From Flavobacterium aquicola (GTDB lineage: Bacteria; Bacteroidota; Bacteroidia; Flavobacteriales; Flavobacteriaceae), in the NCBI RefSeq assembly GCF_003385115.1, contig NZ_QUNI01000001.1:186001-250000 (forward strand): a stretch of DNA of 64,000 nucleotides, written 5' to 3'. Below are positions 54,318 to 63,827 of this stretch, in pieces. Each line of letters begins with the position of its first letter. Position 1 is the stretch's first letter. The position numbers were made by a program, and so were the translations under genes. The notes beneath the pieces are model-generated. The model did not search any database. It worked only from the letters and a program-made list of their open reading frames with translations, and was not told where the DNA came from.

Positions 54318-54465
54318 AGTTTCTAAGTTGCTAAGACTCTAAGTTGCTAAGTTTCTTTTATAGAACTTAAACTACTGAGTTTCTAAGTTTTTTAATTTAA
54401 TTTTTTATTCTTTTAATCATTGGTTACTAAGAAAGAGTCTTAAAAACCTAGAATCTCAGTAACTT
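54318..54465. repeat. CTAAG tandem-like repeat region
   Basis: TTTCTAAGTTGCTAAGACTC then TAAGTTGCTAAG (54318-54356), TTTCTAAG near 54380, and a reverse copy (GAGTCTTA, CTAGAATCTCAG) near 54437. Roughly 10-base period. A related array is at 25459-25494. Confidence 0.6.
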
Positions 54466-54466
54466 A

Positions 54467-56035
54467 TCAAAAAGGTATCGGCTCCACTTCAACGCTTCCT
54501 ATTGGTCTTCGTCCTAATTTAAACAGCAGGAGAATCAAAATAGGAAAAAAACACAAAGCCGACATTACCAGATATATATCCTTATACGCCAGCATCATTG
54601 CCGACTTTGATGTTTCGTTTGAAAGGCTTTTTTCGGCTTTTTTCTGTGCTTCCCAAGCTGATAAGCCATTGAGCATAAATACTTTTTTGCTTTTATCCAA
54701 TTGCTGCTTGGCTTCTGTGTTTACTTCTGATAACTGCTGACTGAGACCCGTTTTGTGCTGTACATTCATATTGGAAATAAAAGTTCCCAAAATTGCCCCA
54801 CCCAATAATGACGCAAAAACTGCCCGAGAAATTACACCGCTCATCATCCGTGAATCGCCCAAAGGTTTTGGTACTTTCTCCGAAATATATAGCGAGGCTG
54901 CTGGATACAGAAAACCAATAGCTAGTCCTTTGAAAATAAAAGGTCCGAAAAAATCACTTGCATCAATTTCGGGATAAAACCTGAAATAGAGAATCATATG
55001 ATACATCCCATAACAGGCAAAACCCGTAACCCAAAGCGTGGCAAGATAAATCCGTTTGAACAAAAGATAAGTCGATAACGGAATCGCAATAAACAACCCA
55101 ATCAAAATAGCCAAATGCGTTCTAGCCACATAAATACTATCAAAGCCTAAAATGTTCGTCATAAACCCCGTCACAACACTTCCGGTGCCGTTCATCATTC
55201 CGGTGTAGAAAAAAAGAAGCGACCCCAAAACAACATTTTTGTATTTAAAAACATCGGTGTTTATCAGCGGCTCTTTGGTAAATCGAACGTGAATCAGATA
55301 AATTCCAATTATCAGCAGTAAAAAAGCGGCTGCCATAGAAACTTTTGGATCCGAAAACCAGTTTCTCGTTTGCCCTTCGGCACAAAGAAAAAGGATTACC
55401 ATAAAAAACAACAGCATAATCCCCCAGCCTCTCCAGTCAAACTGAAAAGGAGATTTCATGGGTGCCACATCTTTTCTGTAAAAAATCCAAGCCAAAACAA
55501 TTGCCAACAAAAAGTTGACATTCAGAAAATAAATCCCAAAAGTCCAATTGTGCACACTCGTCATCTGCGTTCCAAAATACTGGTACAGCTGTTTACTTCC
55601 CTGAAGAATAAACTGAACAATTCCGTACAGAATTGGCATATTAAATGTTGGATTGTATTTTAGAAGTATCGGAATTATGGTCGCAAAAATTCCAATTATA
55701 GATAAAATCGCCAGCAACGAACGCCAAACGGTAAACCACTCAATTGTGTTTGTAAACAACGAAGCCGTATTACAGATTATCGACAAAAAACTAACCGATA
55801 ATATCATCGTCCGCATCGGAATCTGTTTTCCAATTTTCATTCCTAATGGCAAAAAACCAATCATTGCAAAAAACGGAATATAAGTCGAATAAGTAAACGC
55901 AGTTGTTGAAGCTCCAAAATGTCCCAATATCTGGGAATTATCATAAGAGGTTACATTCATGGCATTAAAAAAAGGTATCGTAAGGACATAAAGCCCCACG
56001 AGAGTAAAAACACTTCCTTTTTTTATTAAAGCCAT
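54467..56035 (-). CDS. MFS drug efflux transporter (DHA2/EmrB-like)
   Basis: 522 residues, 14 predicted membrane segments, DHA2 layout with PLGMKIGKQIPMRTMIL (motif A), GSGSVVTGFM region. Last gene of a set with TolC and HlyD genes, though a REP element and about 247 bases separate it from HlyD. Proton-driven pump working with the HlyD adaptor to pass drugs through TolC. Confidence 0.9.
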   Translation of the reverse strand: MALIKKGSVFTLVGLYVLTIPFFNAMNVTSYDNSQILGHFGASTTAFTYSTYIPFFAMIGFLPLGMKIGKQIPMRTMILSVSFLSIICNTASLFTNTIEWFTVWRSLLAILSIIGIFATIIPILLKYNPTFNMPILYGIVQFILQGSKQLYQYFGTQMTSVHNWTFGIYFLNVNFLLAIVLAWIFYRKDVAPMKSPFQFDWRGWGIMLLFFMVILFLCAEGQTRNWFSDPKVSMAAAFLLLIIGIYLIHVRFTKEPLINTDVFKYKNVVLGSLLFFYTGMMNGTGSVVTGFMTNILGFDSIYVARTHLAILIGLFIAIPLSTYLLFKRIYLATLWVTGFACYGMYHMILYFRFYPEIDASDFFGPFIFKGLAIGFLYPAASLYISEKVPKPLGDSRMMSGVISRAVFASLLGGAILGTFISNMNVQHKTGLSQQLSEVNTEAKQQLDKSKKVFMLNGLSAWEAQKKAEKSLSNETSKSAMMLAYKDIYLVMSALCFFPILILLLFKLGRRPIGSVEVEPIPF

Positions 56036-56148
56036 TTCATTATTTATTTTTAGAAATCATTTCAAATTTTAGGAGCAGAAACATTAGGCATTTTTGGAAT
56101 TATTTTATAAACATCTTTCTTCTTTATATCAGACCTAACCGTAAAGTT

Positions 56149-56251
56149 TGTCATTCCGACGTAGGAGGAATCTCCACAAGTAATTCCGCAATCAAAATCC
56201 TTAATGTTTGTCGAGCTTCTGACGGAGATTCCTCCTACGTCAGGAATGACA
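56149..56251. repeat. REP-like dispersed repeat, copy 2
   Basis: Same 20+ bp arms as 25578-25678 (arm begins TGTCATTCCGACGTAGG), with one extra A in the right arm (CAGGAATGACA). Centre again contains AAGTAATTCCGCAATCAAAAT. It sits between the MFS and HlyD genes and might separate their expression. Confidence 0.82.
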
Positions 56252-56282
56252 ATATTGTCAAAAAAATGCCAAGTCTTTAAAA

Positions 56283-57347
56283 TCATTTCTTAATCTCCAC
56301 CGTTACATTCATTCCAGGTTTTACTTCCTCCAATTCTTTAGCGGAAGCTTCAAAATCAATTTTCACGGGAATACGCTGTGTTATTTTGACAAAATTACCA
56401 GTCGAATTATCAGGCTCTACCATCGAAAATTTGGCTCCCGTTGCTGGAGAAAAACCAGTAACTTTTCCTTTGAATTCTTTATCGCCAAGGGCATCAATAG
56501 TAATTGTCACTTCCTGTCCAATCTTCATTTTTTCAATTTGGGTTTCTTTAAAATTGGCTGTTACCCAAATCTTTTGGTTCAAAACCATAGTTGCCACCAC
56601 CTGATTGGCATTTATCAGTTCACCTACCGATATTGTTCTGTCGCCCACATAACCATCAGCCTGCGCAATGATTCGTGTGTAAGACAGCTGTAGTAACGCA
56701 TTGTCCAAATCAGCTTTTTTTCGGGCTACGGTCGCATTCGCCGCTTCGAGATTGGTATGACTTTGTTTCGTAACCGATCCGCTGGCTAATAAACTTTTTT
56801 GACCGGCAGCCAAATATGCTTTAGTCGATTGCAGCTTAGAAACTACTTGATCGTACTGATTGCGCGTCACCGCCGAATCAGCATACATATTTTTGAATCT
56901 TTCATAGTCTTTTTGGGCTTTTTCAAGATCGGCCATATCACCTGACAATTTATCCTTTGAAGCTGCTTCATTGGAAATAGCAGTAATTATAGACTGTTCC
57001 AAAGAATGCAGATTCCCTTCGGCGACAGCCAGATCAGCTTCGGCCTGTTTTACTTTTATTCGGTATTCCTCGTCATCGAGAATCACAAGTGTATCTCCTT
57101 TATGCACAAATTGATTGGCATCAAAATGAATGGAAGCTACATGCCCAGTTGCTCTGGCCGTAACACTGTTGATATACGATTCTACTTGTGCATTATTGGT
57201 CGTTTCATACCGATGAAAATCAAAAAACAGACTCAATATCCAAATCGCTCCGCCAATTATGAAAGCAAAAGAAAGAATGGTCAATATTGTATTTCTCTTT
57301 TTTTCGCTTTTTACGGCCTCTTGGTTCGTTGCATTATCTTCACTCAT
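56283..57347 (-). CDS. HlyD/EmrA-type membrane fusion protein
   Basis: 354 residues. One N-terminal membrane segment (about 19-41), barrel-sandwich halves (SVTARATGHVASIHFDANQFVHKGDTLVILDDEEY; LSYTRIIAQADGYVGDRTISVGELIN), a long coiled coil (about 85-200) and a C-terminal EVKPGMNVTVEIKK. Works between the inner-membrane MFS pump and TolC. Nine bases follow the TolC gene. Confidence 0.93.
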   Translation of the reverse strand: MSEDNATNQEAVKSEKKRNTILTILSFAFIIGGAIWILSLFFDFHRYETTNNAQVESYINSVTARATGHVASIHFDANQFVHKGDTLVILDDEEYRIKVKQAEADLAVAEGNLHSLEQSIITAISNEAASKDKLSGDMADLEKAQKDYERFKNMYADSAVTRNQYDQVVSKLQSTKAYLAAGQKSLLASGSVTKQSHTNLEAANATVARKKADLDNALLQLSYTRIIAQADGYVGDRTISVGELINANQVVATMVLNQKIWVTANFKETQIEKMKIGQEVTITIDALGDKEFKGKVTGFSPATGAKFSMVEPDNSTGNFVKITQRIPVKIDFEASAKELEEVKPGMNVTVEIKK

Positions 57348-57356
57348 AAATAAAAA

Positions 57357-58694
57357 TTAAAGTTTACCCATCGCATACTGCAGGGAATAATATTGAATAA
57401 TAGCATCAACGTTAGCATTATTCAGGGAAATTTTTGCTTCGTTTAACTGCAGTTCGGCATCAACAATATCACTGATTACGGCAAAATCATTATCATATCG
57501 GCTTTTTACAATTTTATAATTGCTCAAAGCTAAATCCACATCTTTCTTAAAAGTCACTATGTTTCTAACACTTTCCATAAATCGGATATAAGCCCCCTTA
57601 ACATCCTGATTGATTTGATCTTTGGTAACTGCAAGCGCAACATTGCTTTTGTCAATTTGCTGTTTATCGGCACTAACTCGGTGTTTTAAATTATAAAAAC
57701 TAGAAATATCCCAGCTCAGCGATACTCCTGCCACCCAATAATTGAGAATATTATCAGTATAATTTGGCCACTGCGCAGGATATTGCGTATTGAAAAGCAG
57801 ATTGGCATTCACAAAAGGTTTAAATCCGCTTTTGGTTATATCCAGAGAAGATTCGGCAATTTTTACATTGATTTCGGATCTTTTGATTTCATAGCGGTTT
57901 TGGTAAGCGTCATTCAGGCTTTCGTCCAGACTCACCTCTTTTTTTGGAATCAAAATGCCATCCAATACTGGTTTTAGTTTAGTATTTGTTGGCAGTCCAG
58001 TCAATATATCTAAATAATTACTGATCAGCTCAATGGAATTGGAACTGCGAAAAACCGCTACTTCAAAATTTGATTTTTGTAATTCGGTTCTTAACAGATC
58101 ACTCTTTAGATTTTGCCCGTTCGCCACTCTGGAATTCAGTTGTTTGATACGCAAATCGGTATTGACAATATTCTGTTTGGTTACCTCAATTTGTTTGTAT
58201 AGTTTTTCGAGCGTGAAAAATTGTGTGGTAATGGTCTGTTTAATTTCGGTTTCGGTCATTTTAGCAACTGATTCCTGCATATTGGCTATCAGCTGCTGCT
58301 TATCAATCTGATTATTGATTGCACCCCCATAATACAAAGGCATGGACGCAAAAACACTGGCCGAACCCTGCTGATTATAATAATCGATAGTCGTATTTTT
58401 TTCGTAGAAACCTTCAAAAATTTTTGGATTTCCAATATAATTATAGCCCATGTTCAACCCGATAACAGGTGTTTTAGCGATTTGTGACTGGCTTAAATTT
58501 TCGTTAGCAATAGCTACATCGGTTTTGGCGATTTTAAGCTGATTATTATTCTGAATTCCCAATTGTATTGCTTCATCCAGTTTTATAAGTCTGACACCAT
58601 CATCATTTTGGGAAAAACCAGCTTCATAAAAAAGACAAGCTATTATCAGAATAACAACTTCACTTTTAAAAATTTTAAAAAAAAGACAATTCAT
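57357..58694 (-). CDS. TolC-family outer-membrane efflux protein
   Basis: 445 residues, signal peptide (ACLFYEAGFSQ), duplicated TolC pattern with long helices (LDEAIQLGIQNNNQLKIAKTDVAIANENLSQSQ; VNVKIAESSLDITKSGFKPFVNANLLF) and paired beta segments. Operon order TolC-HlyD-MFS is that of an Emr-type tripartite efflux system in Bacteroidota. Confidence 0.93.
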   Translation of the reverse strand: MNCLFFKIFKSEVVILIIACLFYEAGFSQNDDGVRLIKLDEAIQLGIQNNNQLKIAKTDVAIANENLSQSQIAKTPVIGLNMGYNYIGNPKIFEGFYEKNTTIDYYNQQGSASVFASMPLYYGGAINNQIDKQQLIANMQESVAKMTETEIKQTITTQFFTLEKLYKQIEVTKQNIVNTDLRIKQLNSRVANGQNLKSDLLRTELQKSNFEVAVFRSSNSIELISNYLDILTGLPTNTKLKPVLDGILIPKKEVSLDESLNDAYQNRYEIKRSEINVKIAESSLDITKSGFKPFVNANLLFNTQYPAQWPNYTDNILNYWVAGVSLSWDISSFYNLKHRVSADKQQIDKSNVALAVTKDQINQDVKGAYIRFMESVRNIVTFKKDVDLALSNYKIVKSRYDNDFAVISDIVDAELQLNEAKISLNNANVDAIIQYYSLQYAMGKL

Positions 58695-58724
58695 TGGTTA
58701 ATTCCAATTTTAAAGATTTCAATC

Positions 58725-59642
58725 CTAGAGAAACACACACTGATAACCAACACTAACTGCATCATAATTCAGTCCAATACTTTTAAAAGTTCCGGTATTA
58801 AACTGAAACTTTAAAGACTGAAATTTTGTGAGAGGCATTGAAAAAGTTGCCCCAATTCTAGAGGCATTAATAATGCTTCCGGCCGGTGCTTCATCTACAA
58901 ATGTTTTTCCACCGCTAAACCAGTTCGCATTAATCCCTACCCACATCTGATTTTTGAAAATATAACTGGCGTGGCCTTGAAAAGAAACAACAGGATCTTG
59001 TTTCAAATCATTATCTCCTAAAAATGAATCGTTAATGGTATAAAACCACACTCCGGAATATAATTCTGCATAAAAGTGTTCAAAACGCTTGGAAATTCCC
59101 AACTCTGGTTTTATTCCCCAGCGGTTTGTACCAATGTTAACTCTTTTATCCGAGTAATAAAGCCCTGTAGGCACTGAAACAACTAAGCTTGCTCCGAATA
59201 TTGTCTTCTGCTGGAATTGACTAAACTCTTTTACATTCAATGCAGGCGAACCTAGCAGATTCACTCCAAAACGTAAACGCATATCACCAAATCCTGTTCT
59301 GTTTCCGGTAATTTTAGTACCGCTCACCGTTGCTTCACCATCCATAAAAACATACGGAAGAGCAACCTGAATTCTCGCCAGCTTCCCTCCCAGACCAAAG
59401 GAACGCATATAACCAGCCCCAAGATTGTGACTGGTAATAAGGAAATCCTCAATAGGCAGAGAAGGTTCTGTAACAATATCTCCCTTCATATAACCGTAGC
59501 TTGCCACTGCGATATTAACTCCTCTAGGCATGTTCGCATAAGCCCTTGGCTCGAGATCCTGTGCAGTTATGTAATTGCAAATAAAAAAGCCTGCAAGAAA
59601 AAATGGAATCTTCCTTGTGAAAAATAAATTAAAAATATGCAT
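58725..59642 (-). CDS. Outer-membrane beta-barrel (MetA-type transporter-like)
   Basis: 305 residues. Signal peptide (FICNYITAQ). Motif blocks NMPRGVNIAVASYGYMKGDIVTEPSLPIED and FGDMRLRFGVNLLG resemble the phenol-degradation MetA-like transporter family, a small outer-membrane barrel of uncertain substrate. A strong aromatic C-terminal residue ends the barrel. Confidence 0.72.
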   Translation of the reverse strand: MHIFNLFFTRKIPFFLAGFFICNYITAQDLEPRAYANMPRGVNIAVASYGYMKGDIVTEPSLPIEDFLITSHNLGAGYMRSFGLGGKLARIQVALPYVFMDGEATVSGTKITGNRTGFGDMRLRFGVNLLGSPALNVKEFSQFQQKTIFGASLVVSVPTGLYYSDKRVNIGTNRWGIKPELGISKRFEHFYAELYSGVWFYTINDSFLGDNDLKQDPVVSFQGHASYIFKNQMWVGINANWFSGGKTFVDEAPAGSIINASRIGATFSMPLTKFQSLKFQFNTGTFKSIGLNYDAVSVGYQCVFL

Positions 59643-59672
59643 ATGAAGATTTAATTTCTGTTCAATCTATAA

Positions 59673-60422
59673 TTAAAATCTGTAACCAATGCTGACATTA
59701 TACCTAAATCCAACAGCAGTTATCGATTGGACTCCCTTTTTTTCAATCCCTTCATCACCTGAAATTCCGTCAATTCCAGGAAATTTATCTTTTATAGCTT
59801 CGATAATTTTTTGATAGACATCATTGTTTTCAAGTCCCTCAATGTTATTATCTAATTTTGTATTGAATTTATATCTGGTAATTGAAGGTCCGAACAAAAC
59901 ACAATCAATAACTAATCTGTCCCATAAAACAAATTGATACCCTAACTCTCCTCCAACATTAGTTAAATTAAATTTTGAATTAAGATTGGAACTGCTGACA
60001 ACTCCCGTATCTGGATTGTTATAATATATATTTCTATCAGTTTCAAATTGAAAAAAACTTATAAACGGAGCTAAATAAACCCCTCTAGGCCCGTTAAACT
60101 TATTAATACTTCCTAAATAAAAACGATAATCCGCACCAAATGAATATCCTTTTCTATCACTCTTTTTATCAAAATTCACATCAGTAATATCAACTGTTAT
60201 CAAAGGAAATTCCTGATATCCCGCAAAAACATTTATACTCTGATTTTCCTTAATCATTCTCTCATACGAAAACTGGTATGAATTGTCATAAAGTAATGTA
60301 TTGGACACATTAAACTTCACAGAATTCTTAAAATCAGATTGTGAAAAAACAGCTGCCGAATAAACAACTAATACTACTGTAAAAAAACTGGATATCTTAA
60401 AAGGGAGATTTAAATTTTTCAT
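59673..60422 (-). CDS. Outer-membrane beta-barrel protein, unknown
   Basis: 249 residues, signal peptide (YSAAVFSQ) and alternating beta strands ending AVGFRYNVSIGYRF. DUF3575-like region possible but not firm. It is 30 bases upstream of the MetA-like barrel on the same strand. Confidence 0.65.
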   Translation of the reverse strand: MKNLNLPFKISSFFTVVLVVYSAAVFSQSDFKNSVKFNVSNTLLYDNSYQFSYERMIKENQSINVFAGYQEFPLITVDITDVNFDKKSDRKGYSFGADYRFYLGSINKFNGPRGVYLAPFISFFQFETDRNIYYNNPDTGVVSSSNLNSKFNLTNVGGELGYQFVLWDRLVIDCVLFGPSITRYKFNTKLDNNIEGLENNDVYQKIIEAIKDKFPGIDGISGDEGIEKKGVQSITAVGFRYNVSIGYRF

Positions 60423-60582
60423 GATTTATAGATGATTAGGAAGTTATCTTAACAAATTTAACTTTTTTTTCTGCAACTTAGCAAATAAATTTTAACACTT
60501 TTTATGATAAAAGAACTTATTAATTTAATAAAAGTTTAAACTATTCTAATAATATTTAAAAACCTACTTAAAATTATAAAAA

Positions 60583-60614
60583 AAAGAGCGTAATACTCTT
60601 GAATTACGCTCTTT
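60583..60614. terminator. Terminator after the 60636 gene
   Basis: AAAGAGCGTAAT and ATTACGCTCTTT form a perfect 12-bp stem with an 8-base loop, with a T-rich run on both strands. Ends the minus-strand gene. Confidence 0.85.
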
Positions 60615-60635
60615 CTTTTAAAATATCTTTACTAT

Positions 60636-61118
60636 CTATTTAACTTTCACAGCTTCCAATTCTCCTACAAAAGGAATTGCATTTTGAAGACTGCTTCTGA
60701 TTTCTGTCTGAAGATAAATTTCAAGCTGAATAAATTTTGCAGCATTTATAGCTCCAATTGCTTTTTTAGCTTTTTCATAATAAGAAGTATACAATTTATC
60801 ATAGGCTGTATTGTTTTTCAAAATGCCTTTCACAATAACATCCGCTTTAGGATCGGTCAATGCTGCATAATCAGTAGCATATTGATTAATTAAGTTAATT
60901 TTTTCTTCACCTAATTTTTTTCTTTCAGCTTCATAAGCATCATAAATCTTTGTGAAATCTGTGGCCTGCGTACCTGACAATCCCATATACTGACTCACTA
61001 ATTCTGATTTTGATTTACCATAAACCGATTGTACAACATCAATATCATCTTTCAATGTTGATTGCGCAAATGTTACAGATGAGAATGTTACTGCAAATAA
61101 CAAAAGTAATTTTTTCAT
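60636..61118 (-). CDS. Secreted helical protein, unknown
   Basis: 160 residues. Signal peptide (FAVTFSSVTFAQ). The mature part is helical (YEAERKKLGEEKINLINQYATDYAALTDPKADVIVKGILKNNTAYDKLYTSYYEKAKKAIG), somewhat like Spy/CpxP-type chaperones. No catalytic motif. Single-gene unit with a terminator. Confidence 0.65.
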   Translation of the reverse strand: MKKLLLLFAVTFSSVTFAQSTLKDDIDVVQSVYGKSKSELVSQYMGLSGTQATDFTKIYDAYEAERKKLGEEKINLINQYATDYAALTDPKADVIVKGILKNNTAYDKLYTSYYEKAKKAIGAINAAKFIQLEIYLQTEIRSSLQNAIPFVGELEAVKVK

Positions 61119-61254
61119 TTTTTTTTAATTTATATTGTTGACTAAGCTAATTTAAAAAAATCTCCTTTAAATTAACGAAAAAATTCAGGATAATTTTATT
61201 TAAAAAAATGATTCACAAATTATTACGATATTTGTCCTTTTAACAAAAAAACCT

Positions 61255-62409
61255 TTAGAATGCTTCACTAAAACTCACGTAAGTTCCCTTAAGAGATCCT
61301 CCATTTCCAAATCCAAAATCAAATCTCAAATTTGTTTTATGTTTACTATCGACCATAATTCTGAGACCTCCTCCATAAGAAAATCTCCATTTCTCAAATG
61401 ACAAATCGTTATAACCGCTAAAAACACGACCCGTACCTATGAAACCGGCTAAACCAAATATATTCCAAATAGGCGCACGATATTCTAACTGAGAATCAAC
61501 CAAAGCCTTATCTCTATATCCGCCTTGATAAAACCCTCTCATTCGATCTGAACCTCCCATCATTGATAAGTCATAAAATGGTGTATCTCCAAAAGCATTA
61601 CTTGTATAAAACTGTAAAGCGATAATGTGTTCTAACCATGGATTGTAATATTTACGCACGTCCAAAATGAAATTGGTGAATTGATACGTACTACCCAAAA
61701 ATTTAGGATGAAAAACTAAACTGGAAAGACAATAAACCCCTTGTTGTGGGTTATAAGGATTCTTTCTTGTGTCATACATACCTGATAATCCTACCCCTAC
61801 GTCATATCCTCCGTCGATTCCCAAAACATTTTGTTCATATAAAAAACTTTCACTTGGAATTTGCATATTCCAATAATTTGCAAATTCTATTGGTATCCCG
61901 ATGTATAAATCCTTTTTGACCAGCATCAAATTATTGGAATAAAACTTAATTCTGTCAAAATTAATTAACTCTCCGTCATCAATCCCAACGTCATTACCAA
62001 TACCAAAAATATATTGCGGTTGTTTTTGGTAAAATAAATAACTAATGATTTGATATTTATTTTCTTTAATAAAAAATTGCGAAGATGCTACAACATTTAA
62101 TCTTCCTTCGGTAGAATTCGATACTAATCCACTAATTTTCGAAGGCTTTGAGATGGTATCTTTCTTGGACAAACTAAATACATTATTTTTGGCTAGACCA
62201 TAAATACTTCCAGCCTCTGTAGAATATCCATAAATAGGAACTGGAATTATTTTGAAGATCGCTTCGGCCTTTGCATTAAAATCATTAAATTTATCGACCT
62301 TGCTTTTCTTGGTTGCAAGCGTATCTTCTTTTGTTTGCCCCACTGATTGTGCGGAAACGGTTAAAATTAAAAGCAGTAATAAAACGAATTGATTATAATT
62401 TTGATTCAT
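61255..62409 (-). CDS. Omp85/BamA-like outer-membrane barrel
   Basis: 384 residues, signal peptide then a C-terminal Omp85 barrel with GGSDRMRGFYQGGYRDKALVDSQLEYR, the hallmark loop 6 motif, and the final FGFGNGGSLKGTYVSFSEAF. POTRA domains seem absent or very short (only about 60 residues before the barrel), so it is not BamA itself. The next gene upstream is a paralogue. Confidence 0.82.
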   Translation of the reverse strand: MNQNYNQFVLLLLLILTVSAQSVGQTKEDTLATKKSKVDKFNDFNAKAEAIFKIIPVPIYGYSTEAGSIYGLAKNNVFSLSKKDTISKPSKISGLVSNSTEGRLNVVASSQFFIKENKYQIISYLFYQKQPQYIFGIGNDVGIDDGELINFDRIKFYSNNLMLVKKDLYIGIPIEFANYWNMQIPSESFLYEQNVLGIDGGYDVGVGLSGMYDTRKNPYNPQQGVYCLSSLVFHPKFLGSTYQFTNFILDVRKYYNPWLEHIIALQFYTSNAFGDTPFYDLSMMGGSDRMRGFYQGGYRDKALVDSQLEYRAPIWNIFGLAGFIGTGRVFSGYNDLSFEKWRFSYGGGLRIMVDSKHKTNLRFDFGFGNGGSLKGTYVSFSEAF

Positions 62410-62505
62410 ACTTAAAATAGGGATTATCCTGAATTATCTTTAGACAAATATAGAGTTTCATTCATAAAAATAGTTAAAGTTTCCTATTAATTAATATTAA
62501 AAAAA

Positions 62506-63774
62506 CTAAAACGTTTCTCCGGCATTTAAATAAAATCCATTAAAATGATTTCCTGCACCATAATCAAGAACTAAATTGGTACGGGTTGCCTTATCAATTA
62601 AAAGTCTTAATCCTATTCCAAATGCAGGCTGAACATATTCAAGAAGATTAATATTTTGATATTTGTTGCTTGCTGTTGTAAAGTTGGTAAAAACTGTCCC
62701 GCTAAGCATCTGATTACAGCTAATAGGAAATCTCAGCTCTGTTTGAAAATACATCAGATTATTACCTCTAAACAATCCTTGAATATATCCTTCACCGCTT
62801 CGGCTCCGCTGGTCCCAGCCTAATGCCGGCAGATTTAAGTAAGGGACAGCTCCCTTTGTCACAAATTGGCCAAAAGTCCAAAAACCTAAAACAAAATTTT
62901 GCTTTTTGGGATTTAACGGCAAGAAATACCTGAACTCGGAATACAATATATTACTCGCTTTCTGCTCGTTAAAAAAAGCGCAATTAAATCTATAATTCAC
63001 ATTTGCAAACCAGCCTTTCCTTGCATTGATCTGGTTATCTCTTGAATCATAAATCAAATTAAGACTAAGACCATTGACAAAATATTCTTTGTCATTAAAT
63101 CCATTTTGAATACTATAATTGTAATGGTGAGTTAATTTTCCATTAGCTTCATCGAGATTTTTATCTACTATAGAAGAATACCAATCAATATGCAGGCCTC
63201 CTCCCACGTAAAAATTTTCACGTACTTCCCAAGAAGCAGTTTGATGCATCTTAAAATAATTGTAATCCATTGGCTCTTCAATTGATTCAATATCAAAGTC
63301 AGGATCTTTTTTATCACTTGGAATAATATTGGTACCCAATCCATAATTGGGCTGGGTAAATACATACATTCGAGAATCTCCGCTTAAGTAAATTTTGTTA
63401 TTTTTTAATAAAATACTGTTCTTAATATTAACCATCAGCTGTTTTTTGGTTGTAAAAACAACTCCAATATTTGCCGAAGAATATTTATCTAAAACATCTT
63501 TCCCTTTAAAAGTATATTGAGCCGTGGCACCATAACTAAATCCCGTAGCGGGCTGTACTCCAATTATTGGGATAACAAGCAAAAAACTATTTTTAATTGG
63601 TTTTACTACAATAAGAGAATCTTTCTTTTTGAATAATTCAAATACGGTTTTGGGAGGGCACGACTCATCCGAATCTGAAGGTATTTGTGCTATCACATCC
63701 ATTTGAATACACACAAAAAAGAATAACAATAAAACGTTAATTGAAAAGCACTTTCTTTTGAAAAATTGGATCAT
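62506..63774 (-). CDS. Omp85/BamA-like outer-membrane barrel, paralogue
   Basis: 422 residues; signal peptide (CIQMDVIAQ). Barrel strands and EGYIQGLFRGNNLMYFQTELRFPIS in the place of the loop-6 motif, ending NFNGFYLNAGETF-like. It lacks recognisable POTRA domains too. The two genes are 96 bases apart, same strand. Role in lipoprotein or surface-protein assembly is possible but not shown. Confidence 0.78.
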   Translation of the reverse strand: MIQFFKRKCFSINVLLLFFFVCIQMDVIAQIPSDSDESCPPKTVFELFKKKDSLIVVKPIKNSFLLVIPIIGVQPATGFSYGATAQYTFKGKDVLDKYSSANIGVVFTTKKQLMVNIKNSILLKNNKIYLSGDSRMYVFTQPNYGLGTNIIPSDKKDPDFDIESIEEPMDYNYFKMHQTASWEVRENFYVGGGLHIDWYSSIVDKNLDEANGKLTHHYNYSIQNGFNDKEYFVNGLSLNLIYDSRDNQINARKGWFANVNYRFNCAFFNEQKASNILYSEFRYFLPLNPKKQNFVLGFWTFGQFVTKGAVPYLNLPALGWDQRSRSGEGYIQGLFRGNNLMYFQTELRFPISCNQMLSGTVFTNFTTASNKYQNINLLEYVQPAFGIGLRLLIDKATRTNLVLDYGAGNHFNGFYLNAGETF

Positions 63775-63827
63775 GATTTTTGTTTTGTTTTTCTAAAGAC
63801 AGTGATAAAATACAGATACTATTGAAA

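Noticed and set aside
56062..56286. Small 74-residue protein over the REP element
   Set aside because: It reads through the repeat arms and overlaps the HlyD end; most likely a chance frame.
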